Positions 26,669 to 36,641 are shown, counted from the stretch's first letter. The stretch: DNA of 64,000 nucleotides from a bacterium (GCA_020444325.1 JAHLLD010000007.1:1-64000); one strand, 5' to 3'. Program-made: numbers and translations. Notes: generated by a model from the letters alone, not told the origin.

Positions 26669-29600
26669 TCAGCGCGCGAGGACGAGGCGTCCGGTAAATG
26701 CCCTGTTGCCGGTCCGCATGGTCACGAAATAGACACCGTTACTGAATCCACGGGGGTCCCATACGCTCACGTGGTCCCCGGGCTGCATGCTGCGATCGAG
26801 CAGCGTTGCAACCTCCTGTCCTGCAGCGTTGCTGATTGTGATGCGCACGCTGCCCTCGGTGGACATGCGGAAGGGCAGCATCACGGCGTCCGTGACGGCC
26901 GTGACGGGATTGGGATAAGCACTGCCAAGAGCAGGATCCGCGGGCAGCGGTTGTCCGGCAACTGAAGTCACCAGCGGATTTCCGATCTGATGTTCGACGA
27001 TACCGTTCTTCGTCACCGCCCAGCCCTGCAGGGAATCCGCAAACACGAGAGACTGCATGGCGCCTGCCGGGATGAGCGTCGTTTTCGTCCACGTTCCTCC
27101 CTCGTCGGCACTGACCCAAGCGTGCTGATCGCTCAGAATCCACACCACACGACTGACGGGATCAGCTGATACGCCGACGAGGCGTTCTCCGTTCATGGGG
27201 TAGAATGCGGAAACCCAGCGCTGTCCGCCCGCCACCGTGCGCTTGACACGCCGGGATATTTCATCAACGAACCATCCCTTCATGGGATCGAGGAAGGCGA
27301 TATCCGAGACGTATCCGATTCCCGTACCCGCGCCCTTCAGTTCCCAGGTCCGCCCGCCGTCTGTAGTCCGCAGCACGTTTGCGTCGTCGTTTTCATACAC
27401 GTTGGACGAGGCAAACCAGCCATTATCCCGGTCGGCGAAAGTCAGTGTGTTGTAAAGCGGGATGCGGGCGAGGGGACGCTCGGCCATGTGAGCCCAGCTG
27501 CCGCCGCCGTCGCTCGTGACAAAGACATCGGCACTGTCGCGCGCGCCCTGCGTCACGGCAATCCCTTCATTCGCATTCCAGAAATACAGGTTCCCGAAGC
27601 GTGAATCGATGCCGTAAAGCTGATCGGTCCAGCTCTGTCCTCCGTCCGTGGTTTTCCAGATATGGCCGCTGCCTGTATTGACAAGACTCTGCGGACCACC
27701 GGTCCCCACCCACGCGGTGTTCCGGTCGAGAGCGAATATACTGAGCACGGAAGCTTCTGTTTCAGGGAGCTCCATATGCGTCCACGTCTGTCCCGCATCT
27801 GTCGAAACGGAAATGCGCGAAGTATCGCGGGCCAGCCAGAGTGAGCGGTCTTCCGCGACGAACGCGTGATTGACCTGGGCGTCCAGTCTCTGCGGCTGGA
27901 CGATTTCCCATTCCGTGGAAATGACATCCGCCGTCTGCAGCGAAAAGGTCTGCGTCGTGCTGCCTGCCACATTGGTGGCTTCGATGGTGAAGGTCGTGAT
28001 CAGATCACTTGCCGTCCATCGCACGATACCGAGCACCGGATCGATGCTCGCACCCTGCGGTGCCTCGAGCAGTCGATAGGTAGGCTGAGGCCAGGCTTCC
28101 ACGACCGGAGCGTAGACGAAGGGCTGAAACACCGCCAGCGTCGTGGTGTCGGGACGCGAACGGAACTCAGGAACTTTCTGCTCCGGTGTGACCCACTGCA
28201 TGTCATACACCCCGCGTCCATGCGTAATGGCACGCACAATACCGGTTTCTTCCTGGAAGAGCAGGCGCTGCACCGAAACCGCGGGCATTCCATCGTTGAG
28301 GGGTGACCAGGTTGCGCCTTCGTCTTCACTGACAAAGACACCAAGATCGGAACCGATCAGCAGCGTGTTATCAATTTTCAGGACATCGTTCACGGGGACG
28401 TCCGGGAGGTTTCCGTTGATGCTCGTCCAGTTCGCGCCGCCGTCCGAGGACTTCCAGACTTTCTCAACTTCATAACGACTGAACGTTGCGTACATTTCGC
28501 CGGGATTGAATGTCCGGAACGCGCTGCAGGAGGCCACAGGCAACTGCCCGGAGTTCACGTTCCAGGTCAGTCCGCCATTCGTGGACACCGCGGTCTGTCC
28601 GGGTGCTGCGGCGAGAACCATGTTTGCATCGTAAGGTGCGATGTCGACAGCGGTGATATAATAGCAGCTCCCGCCTGCGTTGAAGAGACAGGTCTGCAGC
28701 TGCTGCCAGGTCTTCCCGCCATTCGAGGTCTTGTACATGCGGTAGGTCCCGAGATACAGCACGTCAGGGTTCGTCTTATCCATCGCATACGCGATGTAGA
28801 ACAGGGACCCCTCGTTCGGAAGATCACCGATCGCCCAGGTCCATGTTCTGCCGAAATCTTCGGAGCGCCAGAGTTTGAGACGTTCCTGGGTGGTATACAT
28901 GATGTTCGGCTGTGAAGGATTAATGTAGCCGTGTCCCCCGTCCCCGTAAAGAACCAGATCGAAATCCGGTGCGGGATCATCTGAGAGCAGCGTACCGTTA
29001 TCCTGAGTTCCTCCCAGGACCAGGGCATCCGTGCCCGGATACATGTCGCCACCGATAAACTGTGTAATGGAAAGTCCGAGATCCCGCTTTTCCAGCGTTT
29101 TCCCCGCATCGGTCAGCAGGAACAGCCCGCCATCATTCCCGACGTACACGCGGTCCGGGTGCAGAGGATCGAACGTAATTTCATGCTGATCCACATGCAG
29201 AATACCACCTGCCAGCTGGTCGGCGATGCGCTCCCAGCTCTGACCGCCGTCGGAGGATCGGATCAGCTTGACACCGCCGGCATAAACAATGTCCGGGTTG
29301 CCGGGATGCACGCCGATGATATTGTCGAACCATCCCTGGGAAATCATATAGTCGAACGGCACGTCGAGCTTGTTCCAGCTGCCACCGGCATCCGTAGTTT
29401 TGAATACGCCGAGCAGCGGTGTTCTCCCGTCGCCGGTCACCTCCGAAACGCCAAGATACAGCACGTCAGGATTACTGTCACAGATACCGATGCCGGTCCT
29501 GCCGATCAATGAATCCGTGACACCGATATCCACCTGCATCCAGGTATCTCCGCCGTCGGTGGTTTTCTGCAATCCATAGCGGTCCGCTGTCAGCGAGCCG

Positions 29601-30436
29601 AATATTTTACTCGACACGGTATACAGCACGTCGGGGTTCTGGGGATTGATGACGATATCCGTCATGCGTCCCGTGAGTACGAGACTCCAGTCCATTCCCC
29701 CGTTCGTCGAACGCCAGATTCCCATCTGCGACGGATCACGAATACCATCCGGCACCGCAATGTACAGCATGTCGGGATTGAGGGGATTGATGGCCATATC
29801 GCTTGCCTTGGCATACTCAGGCAGACTTCCCTCCCCAACTTCGAACCAGCTGTCGCCACCATCGGTGCTCTTGAACACGCCGGCGCCGTCAAAAGAATGC
29901 GACCCGAAACTGGCATCACCTGTTGCAGCATAGATCACACTGGTATCGACAGGATTGATTACGATGGAACCCATCGACTGTGTCGGGAAGTCATCGGAAA
30001 CGGATTCCCAGTGCAGACCGGCGTCGTATGACCGCCAGACGCCTCCGTCCGCAGCACCGACGAACATGGTTTCGGGACGCAGCGGATTGAGCGTGAGTGC
30101 GAAAATGCGTCCCCCGATGTTGTTCGGCCCGACATTCTCCCAGGTCAAATCTTCGGCGGAACGCTTGCGCAGCGAGGTGTTTGCCTCCGGTAAATACGCG
30201 GGCATGGACTGCATCTTCTCAAACGCTTTCGCGCGCGCGCCGACGGGGATGCTGCCATCCGGCCAGGTCAGCCTGTTATAGAAATACTCGAAGCGCGCCC
30301 GTGCGTTTTCCGTCTGTGCCTGCCGCTGCTCGTCACCTTCATGATGAATGAGCGAGCCCTGCGCAACGCCGACATACGATGGCAGAAGGAAAAGAGCCAG
30401 AAGCATGAATGAAAAAAGAATGGAACAACTGCGCAT
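26669..30436 (-). CDS. Giant secreted BNR/sortilin-type propeller protein with T9SS domain (copy B)
   Basis: 1255 residues from the ATG at 30436, preceded by a GAGG site and opening on a signal peptide (SILFSFMLLALFLLPSYVGVAQ); the frame is open 89 codons further up but without homology. The blade pattern and many whole segments match copy A, for example YDAGLHWE, DRYGLQKTTDGGDTW, SQGWFDNIIGVHPGNPDI and LGGTQDNGTLLSDD, so the two arose by tandem duplication and have diverged widely. The C-terminal T9SS domain reads SAYPNPVTAVTDAVMLPF...ISNAAGQEVATLL...YFVTMRTG. Extracellular; function unknown. Confidence 0.92.
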   Translation of the reverse strand: MRSCSILFSFMLLALFLLPSYVGVAQGSLIHHEGDEQRQAQTENARARFEYFYNRLTWPDGSIPVGARAKAFEKMQSMPAYLPEANTSLRKRSAEDLTWENVGPNNIGGRIFALTLNPLRPETMFVGAADGGVWRSYDAGLHWESVSDDFPTQSMGSIVINPVDTSVIYAATGDASFGSHSFDGAGVFKSTDGGDSWFEVGEGSLPEYAKASDMAINPLNPDMLYIAVPDGIRDPSQMGIWRSTNGGMDWSLVLTGRMTDIVINPQNPDVLYTVSSKIFGSLTADRYGLQKTTDGGDTWMQVDIGVTDSLIGRTGIGICDSNPDVLYLGVSEVTGDGRTPLLGVFKTTDAGGSWNKLDVPFDYMISQGWFDNIIGVHPGNPDIVYAGGVKLIRSSDGGQSWERIADQLAGGILHVDQHEITFDPLHPDRVYVGNDGGLFLLTDAGKTLEKRDLGLSITQFIGGDMYPGTDALVLGGTQDNGTLLSDDPAPDFDLVLYGDGGHGYINPSQPNIMYTTQERLKLWRSEDFGRTWTWAIGDLPNEGSLFYIAYAMDKTNPDVLYLGTYRMYKTSNGGKTWQQLQTCLFNAGGSCYYITAVDIAPYDANMVLAAAPGQTAVSTNGGLTWNVNSGQLPVASCSAFRTFNPGEMYATFSRYEVEKVWKSSDGGANWTSINGNLPDVPVNDVLKIDNTLLIGSDLGVFVSEDEGATWSPLNDGMPAVSVQRLLFQEETGIVRAITHGRGVYDMQWVTPEQKVPEFRSRPDTTTLAVFQPFVYAPVVEAWPQPTYRLLEAPQGASIDPVLGIVRWTASDLITTFTIEATNVAGSTTQTFSLQTADVISTEWEIVQPQRLDAQVNHAFVAEDRSLWLARDTSRISVSTDAGQTWTHMELPETEASVLSIFALDRNTAWVGTGGPQSLVNTGSGHIWKTTDGGQSWTDQLYGIDSRFGNLYFWNANEGIAVTQGARDSADVFVTSDGGGSWAHMAERPLARIPLYNTLTFADRDNGWFASSNVYENDDANVLRTTDGGRTWELKGAGTGIGYVSDIAFLDPMKGWFVDEISRRVKRTVAGGQRWVSAFYPMNGERLVGVSADPVSRVVWILSDQHAWVSADEGGTWTKTTLIPAGAMQSLVFADSLQGWAVTKNGIVEHQIGNPLVTSVAGQPLPADPALGSAYPNPVTAVTDAVMLPFRMSTEGSVRITISNAAGQEVATLLDRSMQPGDHVSVWDPRGFSNGVYFVTMRTGNRAFTGRLVLAR

Positions 30437-30621
30437 GGGTACCTCGCGGAGCTCTGTTAAAGTGCATGAACCGGGATGGAAAGGTATCGCGTGCCGGTAA
30501 AGTAGACAAAAACTACTGCAGGCCGGCAGGAATGTCAATGCAATGGGAAACGGTTTTCGTATTGGTGAAGGAGAATCTATTTTGAAGGGAGCAGCAGTTT
30601 TGCACAAAAAAAATATCGCAC

Positions 30622-31041
30622 ATGAACGAACACATCCCCTCCATTTTACGCACGGCGCGCACAATCGCCGTAGTCGGACTCTCTGACAAACCCCATCGAA
30701 CAAGCTATGGCATCGCGGAAGGACTGCGGGCGCACGGGTATACGGTCATTCCCGTGAATCCGGCCATTGAGAGCTGGCAGGGTTTGCGATCGTACCCGGA
30801 CCTCCACGCCGTGGAGGTTCCCATTGATATTGTCAATGTCTTCAGACGCTCTGAACATGTCAGCGATATCGTCGATGACGCTATCGCCGTCGGAGCAAAA
30901 GTATTGTGGACACAGCTCGGCGTGGTCGACTACGCTGCAGCGGAACGCGCAGAACGCGCCGGGATGCAGGTCGTTATGGACAGTTGCATCGCTGTTGAGC
31001 TTGCGCGCCTGCAACCGGCTGATACGGCTTCCGAATTATGA
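30622..31041 (+). CDS. CoA-binding domain protein (YccU type)
   Basis: 139 residues. A Rossmann CoA-binding fold is visible: TIAVVGLSDKPHRTSYGIAEGLRAHGY, VIPVNPAIE, VDIVNVFRRSE, GAKVLWTQLGV, AGMQVVMDSCIAVE; the Cys near the end (DSCIAVE) is typical of the family. It is transcribed divergently from the giant propeller gene across 185 bases. The family is widespread; it binds CoA-like nucleotides, and its role in bacteria is not firmly known. No ribosome site stands out before the ATG. Confidence 0.9.
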   Translation: MNEHIPSILRTARTIAVVGLSDKPHRTSYGIAEGLRAHGYTVIPVNPAIESWQGLRSYPDLHAVEVPIDIVNVFRRSEHVSDIVDDAIAVGAKVLWTQLGVVDYAAAERAERAGMQVVMDSCIAVELARLQPADTASEL

Positions 31042-31047
31042 AATTCT

Positions 31048-31230
31048 TCAGCCCTCGGGTTCATTTTCGAGCGTGACCTTGCGGCTTTCGACATCGATAC
31101 GAATATGGATGGTGTTGGGTCTGCAGCAGATCTGACAATCTTCGACATAGACCTGATCCTCCCCTGCAGACAGATCCACAAAGATCTCGTTGATCTCGAA
31201 GCACCAGGCACAACGGAAGGTCTTGCGCAT
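31048..31230 (-). CDS. CPXCG-type Cys-rich small protein
   Basis: 60 residues from the ATG at 31230, which has AAAGGAG upstream. Two Cys pairs (CAWC near residue 7, then EDCQICCRP near residue 31) probably bind one zinc. The layout FxVDxSxGxxQxYVEDCQxCCRP is that of the CPXCG family, but the first motif is CAWCF instead of CPYCG. It converges on the CoA-binding gene with seven bases between stops. Cytoplasmic; function unknown. Confidence 0.85.
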   Translation of the reverse strand: MRKTFRCAWCFEINEIFVDLSAGEDQVYVEDCQICCRPNTIHIRIDVESRKVTLENEPEG

Positions 31231-31316
31231 GACGGCACTCCTTTGAATCAGGATAAAAGGTGTGCTTTCATAGTATCGAGGAAGTGCGGCAAAGTCAAGG
31301 GAGAATGGGCCCCGTC

Positions 31317-32984
31317 TCACTCTTTCAGGCTTTTTTCGTACTCCCTGGCGTAATTCTCAATGGCCGTGTAAAAAAGATTGGCCAGGTGCTGCTGCCCGTA
31401 ACGCGTGGAAAGCAATTTTTCCTCGTTCGTATTCGAGAGGAAACCGGCTTCGATCAGCACGCTCGGCATGGATGCCCCGACGAGCACATAAAAACCCGCC
31501 TGTTTGACCCCTTTGCTGCGCAGCTGTTTGCTGTCCTGCACCTGCTCATGCAGCAGTTCGGCAAAGCGTTCGCTGAAGCGCGCGTACGCACTCTGCGCCA
31601 TGTTTATCAGAATGAAACTTTCATTGGTAAGCTTCGCGTACCGCTCCTGATAATTCTTCTCGAGCTTGATCACGGAGTTTTCAAACTCTGCAATACGGAT
31701 CGCTTCCTTGGTGCGACCGGGACGCAGAATGTATACCTCGAAACCTTTGGCCGACGAAGGGCGCTTTTCCGTTGAATTACAGTGAATGGAAATGAAGAGC
31801 TTTCCCTTGGCAGCGTTTGCAATCTGCCCGCGCTCGTCGAGGGGAATGAACGTATCGTCCTTTCGCGTGTATACCACTTTCACACCTGGCATCTTGCGTT
31901 CAATGAGTTTGCCGAGTTTGAGTGCGATCCCCAGGGTCACGTTCTTCTCCTTCAGGCCCGAGACACCGATGGCGCCCGGGTCTTTCCCTCCATGCCCCGC
32001 ATCAATGACAATGCAGTCAAGTTTCCATTTGCTCCGTGAAGCATCCTGCTGTTTTTCTTCTTTCAGAATCTTGTTGACTTCCACCTTCTTGAAGAGAGCG
32101 ATAAGCAGGTCCCCGGTTTTGACATCCCGGCTGATCTGGCTCGAAGTATAGGTGTCGTTGAGCGTGAAACTGATCCGGGCATTCCGCCCCAGCTGTTCGG
32201 CCTTCACTTCGGTGATTCCTTCTCCGTCGGTGGGTGTCTGCCGCAGCTCATTCGCATCGACGGAGGCGTTCTCCACCGTCACGGTCAGCGTATTGTCCTG
32301 GAGCTTCTCATCGTATTTCTTCAACGCCTTCTTTGTATGAAGACGAATAAGTGTGCCATTCTTCCTGGTGTCGACGCTGATACGTGAAATATCATACACG
32401 GAGGCTTTTTCCACAGCGATATCAGCCGGCGCCAGTTCGTCCGCTGTGTCAGTTTTTTCCGTCTGCGCAGTCCGGGCAACCGATTCCGATGGACTCGTCG
32501 TACCTGCGGTGGGTGTACCTGTGACGCGTGCAGTGGGACGTGAGGTCGTGGTGACCGTCAGCTGCGCACTGCTGCGATCGAGCAGCAGGCTTTTCCCCCA
32601 GACCCGGCTCAGCAGCGGGAGAATGGACGAAACCGGCATATAATACGCCACCTGCGTACGTACGACGTCCACAGGAAGCTGATACACTTCACTGATCACA
32701 TTCTTGTTGTGATCTACGACGACAACGAAGGGATTGCCATCCGCCAGTTTGAGGCGGTACTCGCCGATGCGAACCTCCATCTTGTGCGTTTCGCTGTTGA
32801 CATAGGTCTTCAGGGAAAACGTCGCAGCAAACTCGGTCAGCGAGGAATACAGGACGCCCTCATTGAGAAACGCGGGTATGGTTGCGCGTTTGCCGTCGTG
32901 TACGATGGTCATGGAGGTGACATCGGCGATCAGCGGACGCAGAAAAAGGGGAAGCAGCAGAAGCGGGAGGATATATCGCAGCAT
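31317..32984 (-). CDS. N-acetylmuramoyl-L-alanine amidase (AMIN + Amidase_3)
   Basis: 555 residues from the ATG at 32984 (a TTG two codons up is the alternative). Signal peptide (ILPLLLLPLFLRPLIA), a copper-amine-oxidase-like N-terminal domain (TIPAFLNEGVLYSSLTEFAA), a Thr/Ser/Pro-rich linker, an AMIN domain (residues about 195-310) that targets septal wall, and the zinc Amidase_3 domain: His in VIDAGHGGKDPGA, Glu in GLKEKNVTLGIALKLG, His in LFISIHCNST and Glu in VLIEAGFLSN. It cleaves the amide bond between MurNAc and the stem peptide during cell separation, in the periplasm. Confidence 0.94.
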   Translation of the reverse strand: MLRYILPLLLLPLFLRPLIADVTSMTIVHDGKRATIPAFLNEGVLYSSLTEFAATFSLKTYVNSETHKMEVRIGEYRLKLADGNPFVVVVDHNKNVISEVYQLPVDVVRTQVAYYMPVSSILPLLSRVWGKSLLLDRSSAQLTVTTTSRPTARVTGTPTAGTTSPSESVARTAQTEKTDTADELAPADIAVEKASVYDISRISVDTRKNGTLIRLHTKKALKKYDEKLQDNTLTVTVENASVDANELRQTPTDGEGITEVKAEQLGRNARISFTLNDTYTSSQISRDVKTGDLLIALFKKVEVNKILKEEKQQDASRSKWKLDCIVIDAGHGGKDPGAIGVSGLKEKNVTLGIALKLGKLIERKMPGVKVVYTRKDDTFIPLDERGQIANAAKGKLFISIHCNSTEKRPSSAKGFEVYILRPGRTKEAIRIAEFENSVIKLEKNYQERYAKLTNESFILINMAQSAYARFSERFAELLHEQVQDSKQLRSKGVKQAGFYVLVGASMPSVLIEAGFLSNTNEEKLLSTRYGQQHLANLFYTAIENYAREYEKSLKE

Positions 32985-33035
32985 GATCAAATCAATAATT
33001 CGTGATGCATGAAAAATACGAGCTTGCAGAAGATT

Positions 33036-34193
33036 TTACCACAGACTTCGACGAACGAGGACGAACACCGCCAACAGGACGATACCTCCGGTCAGGAAGG
33101 GCCAGCTCGTACCGAAGGCATCGAATACGAAGGCCCCCCAGATCGGCCCGAGAACGCGGGCCAGTGCGCCCATGGCCTGGTTGATACCCAGGATGCCGCC
33201 CTGCTGTCGGGCGTCGGTATAACGGGAAATAAGGCTCAGACAGCTCGGGGTCATAATGCCGGTTCCCACCGAGAGTACCGCAAGTACGATCAGCAGCAGC
33301 GCGGTGCCATGGTAAAAAGGAATTGCCGCGAGTCCGATAGCGGCCAGAAGCGACCCGATGAGAAAGAGCCAGCGTTCCTCGAAACGGGCGGAGAGCTTGC
33401 GAATCAGGCCGCCCTGCGTCACTGCCCCGATTATTCCGATGAAGCCGAACAGGTAGCCAACGCCCTTGTCGCTATATCCGAATTCCCGCACGGAGATCAG
33501 CGGAAACGTGGCATAGATATTCGCATACCCGAACGTGATGAGAAAGAACAGCATCAGCAGCGCACCGACGCGTGGCTTGCGCAGCGCTGCGATGAGCATA
33601 TCCCAACTGAACTCCGCCGAACGGTGTTCACCACGCGCCTCAGGCGACAGCGACTCCGGCAATGCGAAAATGGCTGTCACCAGCGCGGTAAGGGAAAGCA
33701 GCGCTGCCGCGAATCCCGGCACGTCATAGCCGTATTCAACCAGGACGCCGCCGAGAAACGGACCGAATACAAAGCCGAGTCCGAATGCCGCTCCGATCAA
33801 TCCCATGCCTTTTGCACGCTCTTCGGGCCGGGTGACATCAGATATATACGCCTGTGCAGCGGAGATGTTCGCACCGCCAACGCCGCCGAGCAGGCGGGAG
33901 ATGAACAGCGTGGCCAGTGAAGTTGCGAGACCGAAAAGGATATAGCTGATTACCGTGAGGGCGAGTCCCAGCAACAGAATGGGTCTGCGGCCGAATCTGT
34001 CCGACATCCTCCCCCACACGGGGGTAAAAAGCAGCTGCATGAAGGAGAATGCAGCCACGAGGAAGCCGATTGTCACGTCGCTGGCATCAAATGCACTGCC
34101 GGCATAGGATGGGATGATCGGTATGACAATCCCGAATCCCAGCAGGTCAATGAAGGTGATAATAAAGATGATCGCCAGGGGTGTCCGTTTCAT
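33036..34193 (-). CDS. MFS drug-efflux-type transporter (TetA/MdtG-like)
   Basis: 385 residues from the ATG at 34193, the start matching the usual N-terminus (MKRTPLAIIFIITFIDLLGFG). Twelve membrane segments; motif A GRMSDRFGRRPILLLG between helices 2 and 3, and motif C-like GAAFGLGFVFGPFLGG in helix 5, the mark of proton-driven drug/H+ antiporters. It may export drugs or metabolites. A divergent lipoprotein gene starts 123 bases away. Confidence 0.92.
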   Translation of the reverse strand: MKRTPLAIIFIITFIDLLGFGIVIPIIPSYAGSAFDASDVTIGFLVAAFSFMQLLFTPVWGRMSDRFGRRPILLLGLALTVISYILFGLATSLATLFISRLLGGVGGANISAAQAYISDVTRPEERAKGMGLIGAAFGLGFVFGPFLGGVLVEYGYDVPGFAAALLSLTALVTAIFALPESLSPEARGEHRSAEFSWDMLIAALRKPRVGALLMLFFLITFGYANIYATFPLISVREFGYSDKGVGYLFGFIGIIGAVTQGGLIRKLSARFEERWLFLIGSLLAAIGLAAIPFYHGTALLLIVLAVLSVGTGIMTPSCLSLISRYTDARQQGGILGINQAMGALARVLGPIWGAFVFDAFGTSWPFLTGGIVLLAVFVLVRRSLW

Positions 34194-34315
34194 CGGCACA
34201 AAGTATCCACCACTTGAGCGAATTCCAAAATGCCTCGTGTCCATCGCAAACCCGTATATTGCACGCGATACCTCTGTACCTGAATACCACCGTCCCACCC
34301 GAGTACCACCGTCGC

Positions 34316-35251
34316 ATGCATAATTATCGCAGCCCCATCCTCATAATCGCACTCAGCGTCCTGCTCCTGCAATTCACCGCCTGTGATGATACCCCATCCT
34401 CTCCTCCCGACACGACGAACGATGCCGATACCGCCGTCGTGTACGATGCGGCAGATACACTCTGTGTCCTCTCCGATGAGCGCATCCTCGAACTCTCCGG
34501 GATTGCTGCATCCCGCCGTAGCGACGGAATCTACTGGCTGCACAATGACAGTGGTGACGAGGCGCGGCTATTTGCTGTCGACTCAGCTGGAAACACCCTC
34601 GCCGTCTGTCTCCTGTCCGGTGCCTCGCATGTGGACTGGGAAGACATCGCCAGCGTACAAAGAAACGATACAGCCTGGCTGTATGTCGGGGATATCGGCG
34701 ATAATGCTGCGAACCGTTCGGACGTTCGCGTGATTCGTCTCGTCGAACCCGCGGTTGAACCGCAGTGGCGAAACCGCGAGATAAGCGCAGCATTCAGTGA
34801 GGCCGTATTCACGTATGAGGACGGTCCGCGTGACAGCGAGGCGCTGATGGTGGACAGCAGAGACGGCGCCGTGCTGCTTGTCGAAAAAACCACGGGGTTC
34901 GAAGCCGGGGTGTACCGTGCTGACTGGCCGGGCAGTGGGGGCAGCGGTCTGTGCCTGCGTCATGCCGTGGTCTCACTTCCATTCTCACTCGGTTTCCTGC
35001 GCCAGGTTACCGCGGCAGACTATCGTCCCGACCATGGCGCAATGCTGCTGCGCTGCTATGGTGGTGTCATCGAGCAGTACGGTCCCTCCGCCTCCACACT
35101 GCGTGAACTGCTCGCGGCCGACAGCAGCGTCACACTCACCTATCCTCCGCTCCCACAGTCCGAGGCTGTCTGTTACAGCAGGAACAGCCGTGCAGTACTT
35201 ACCGGCAGTGAAGGGAACCACATGCCCCTGCTCATTCGCCGGCGCCGGTAG
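34316..35251 (+). CDS. Propeller-like lipoprotein, HNDSGD family
   Basis: 311 residues from the ATG at 34316, which opens on a lipoprotein signal (LIIALSVLLLQFTAC, lipobox FTAC). The mature protein has segments that I recognise as a family without a settled name: LSGIAASRRSDGIYWLHNDSGD, HVDWEDIASVQ, AWLYVGDIGDNAANR, ALMVDSRDGAVLLVEK. These look like blades of a beta-propeller with Asp/Asn ligands for a metal, comparable to esterase-like phytase domains. Surface-exposed or periplasmic. It has no obvious operon partners. Confidence 0.78.
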   Translation: MHNYRSPILIIALSVLLLQFTACDDTPSSPPDTTNDADTAVVYDAADTLCVLSDERILELSGIAASRRSDGIYWLHNDSGDEARLFAVDSAGNTLAVCLLSGASHVDWEDIASVQRNDTAWLYVGDIGDNAANRSDVRVIRLVEPAVEPQWRNREISAAFSEAVFTYEDGPRDSEALMVDSRDGAVLLVEKTTGFEAGVYRADWPGSGGSGLCLRHAVVSLPFSLGFLRQVTAADYRPDHGAMLLRCYGGVIEQYGPSASTLRELLAADSSVTLTYPPLPQSEAVCYSRNSRAVLTGSEGNHMPLLIRRRR

Positions 35252-35374
35252 GGAGGGCATTTTTCCGGTACCTTCCTCCACAAGGGCCTGCCCCTGAAAC
35301 TTGCGTTCCCTTCTCCCGTACCATCCAGCAGTACGTCATATTTCATTGACAGATTTTGTTGCCGGAGGTTTATC

Positions 35375-35860
35375 ATGAAAGCCATCATCGCTTTGGCAGC
35401 GCTTTGCTTATTCTGCACGACACCGGTCCAGGCACAGTCCGGTCCCGCACCATTCTCTGAAAAGCAGCAGCAGCGCATTGCCGAAAACATTCTGCAGAAT
35501 CTGCAGCATCGTATCCAGGATATCAGGGAAAACGCGCTGCAGCTCATCATCGATCTCAAGGAACTGCATCCGGAAATGGACCTGGGGTTTGCCCAGCTCC
35601 CGGTGATGCACATCCTGAAAAGTCACGACGACGAAGGGATGCGTATCCTTGCGGCCATGGCGCTCTATCATATCGGTGATCGCAGGGGACGCTTCGCGGT
35701 TGAGCGCCGCGTCATCTATGACGATTCCAAACGGGTCACACGAAACTGTGCACGCATCTCTGAATTCTGGGATGCAGATGAAGACACGCAGCCTCAAATC
35801 GCGCAGAATGACGAAACGGTTGTTTCAGACACTGCATCTGCGTTGTCACTCCCCGAATAG
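35375..35860 (+). CDS. Small secreted HEAT-like protein, copy 1
   Basis: 161 residues, GGAGG site eight bases before the ATG, signal peptide cut after PVQAQ. The mature part is helical with two HEAT-like units: IRENALQLIIDLKELHPEMDLGFAQLPVMHIL and DEGMRILAAMALYHIGDRRGRFAVERR. The motif GRFAVERR, then a D..R..RxC tail, is shared with the next gene (45-50% identical by eye in the core). I recognise no named family. A tail rich in Asp, Thr and Ser ends the protein. Confidence 0.8.
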   Translation: MKAIIALAALCLFCTTPVQAQSGPAPFSEKQQQRIAENILQNLQHRIQDIRENALQLIIDLKELHPEMDLGFAQLPVMHILKSHDDEGMRILAAMALYHIGDRRGRFAVERRVIYDDSKRVTRNCARISEFWDADEDTQPQIAQNDETVVSDTASALSLPE

Positions 35861-35965
35861 AATCCAAAAAATATTTTTTTTCGTATCACTGCAACTCTCG
35901 CCGCGGGACTGCGTACACATACCCGAGTCCAACATCAGACAACGTTTTGTGAAGGAGATGATAGA

Positions 35966-36418
35966 ATGAAAGCAACACTTTCGGTGCTTACCCTTGTGCT
36001 CGTGCTCGCCACCACCTCGATGACCCAGGCCCAGGATGCCAAACCGCTCTCGGACCATCAGCAGGAAATGATCAAGAAAAATGTGCTCGCGAATCTCCAC
36101 CACTCCTCACTGGATGTGCGCGCGGCGACAATGCAGCTGCTGATCGACATGAAGAAGACCTACCCCTCATACGACATGAGCTACGCTACCATCCCACTGA
36201 TGGAAACGTTGAAGAATGACGAGAAACCGGAATTCCGCATCCTTGCCGCGCTGGCATTGTACCACCTCGATTCTGAACTGGGACGTTTCGCCGTAGAGCG
36301 CCGCGCCAAGTATGATTCGGATGAGCGTGTGGCCCGCCACTGCGCAACACTCGCGAAGAAGTGGGATTCGGACAGGCAGGATGACAGCTTCCTCGCCACG
36401 GTCCAGCGCGAACTCTGA
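35966..36418 (+). CDS. Small secreted HEAT-like protein, copy 2
   Basis: 150 residues, AAGGAG site, signal peptide cut after MTQAQ. Same arrangement as copy 1: VLANLHHSSLDVRAATMQLLIDMKKTYPSYDMSYATIPLME, then PEFRILAALALYHLDSELGRFAVERRAKYDSDERVARHC. Retention of the GRFAVERR block in both copies suggests it is functionally important. The genes are 105 bases apart and arose by tandem duplication. An intrinsic terminator follows at 36510. Confidence 0.8.
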   Translation: MKATLSVLTLVLVLATTSMTQAQDAKPLSDHQQEMIKKNVLANLHHSSLDVRAATMQLLIDMKKTYPSYDMSYATIPLMETLKNDEKPEFRILAALALYHLDSELGRFAVERRAKYDSDERVARHCATLAKKWDSDRQDDSFLATVQREL

Positions 36419-36509
36419 GATCAGGTAAGTCCTCGCGCTCAGGTAATTCCTCGCGCTGCGCAACAAGAACTCAGCAACCAGTCAGACTTTACATAGATTT
36501 TCAGGAGTG

Positions 36510-36540
36510 GCCTCCCGCAGCTGTGGGAGGCTTTTCCTTT
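36510..36540 (+). terminator. Rho-independent terminator after HEAT pair
   Basis: Stem GCCTCCC / GGGAGGC (36510-36516, 36525-36531) with an 8-base loop, followed by TTTTCCTTTT. Just before it, 36422-36456 holds two short direct copies of CAGGTAA-N-TCCTCGCGCT. Confidence 0.85.
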
Positions 36541-36641
36541 TCATACGCCCCCTTCGACATGCAGGCATCGCTCCTCATGCGATATGCACATATTGCATAA
36601 TCCGGTGAAGTTGCGTACATAGGAAAAAAGGAGGCTCTGGT

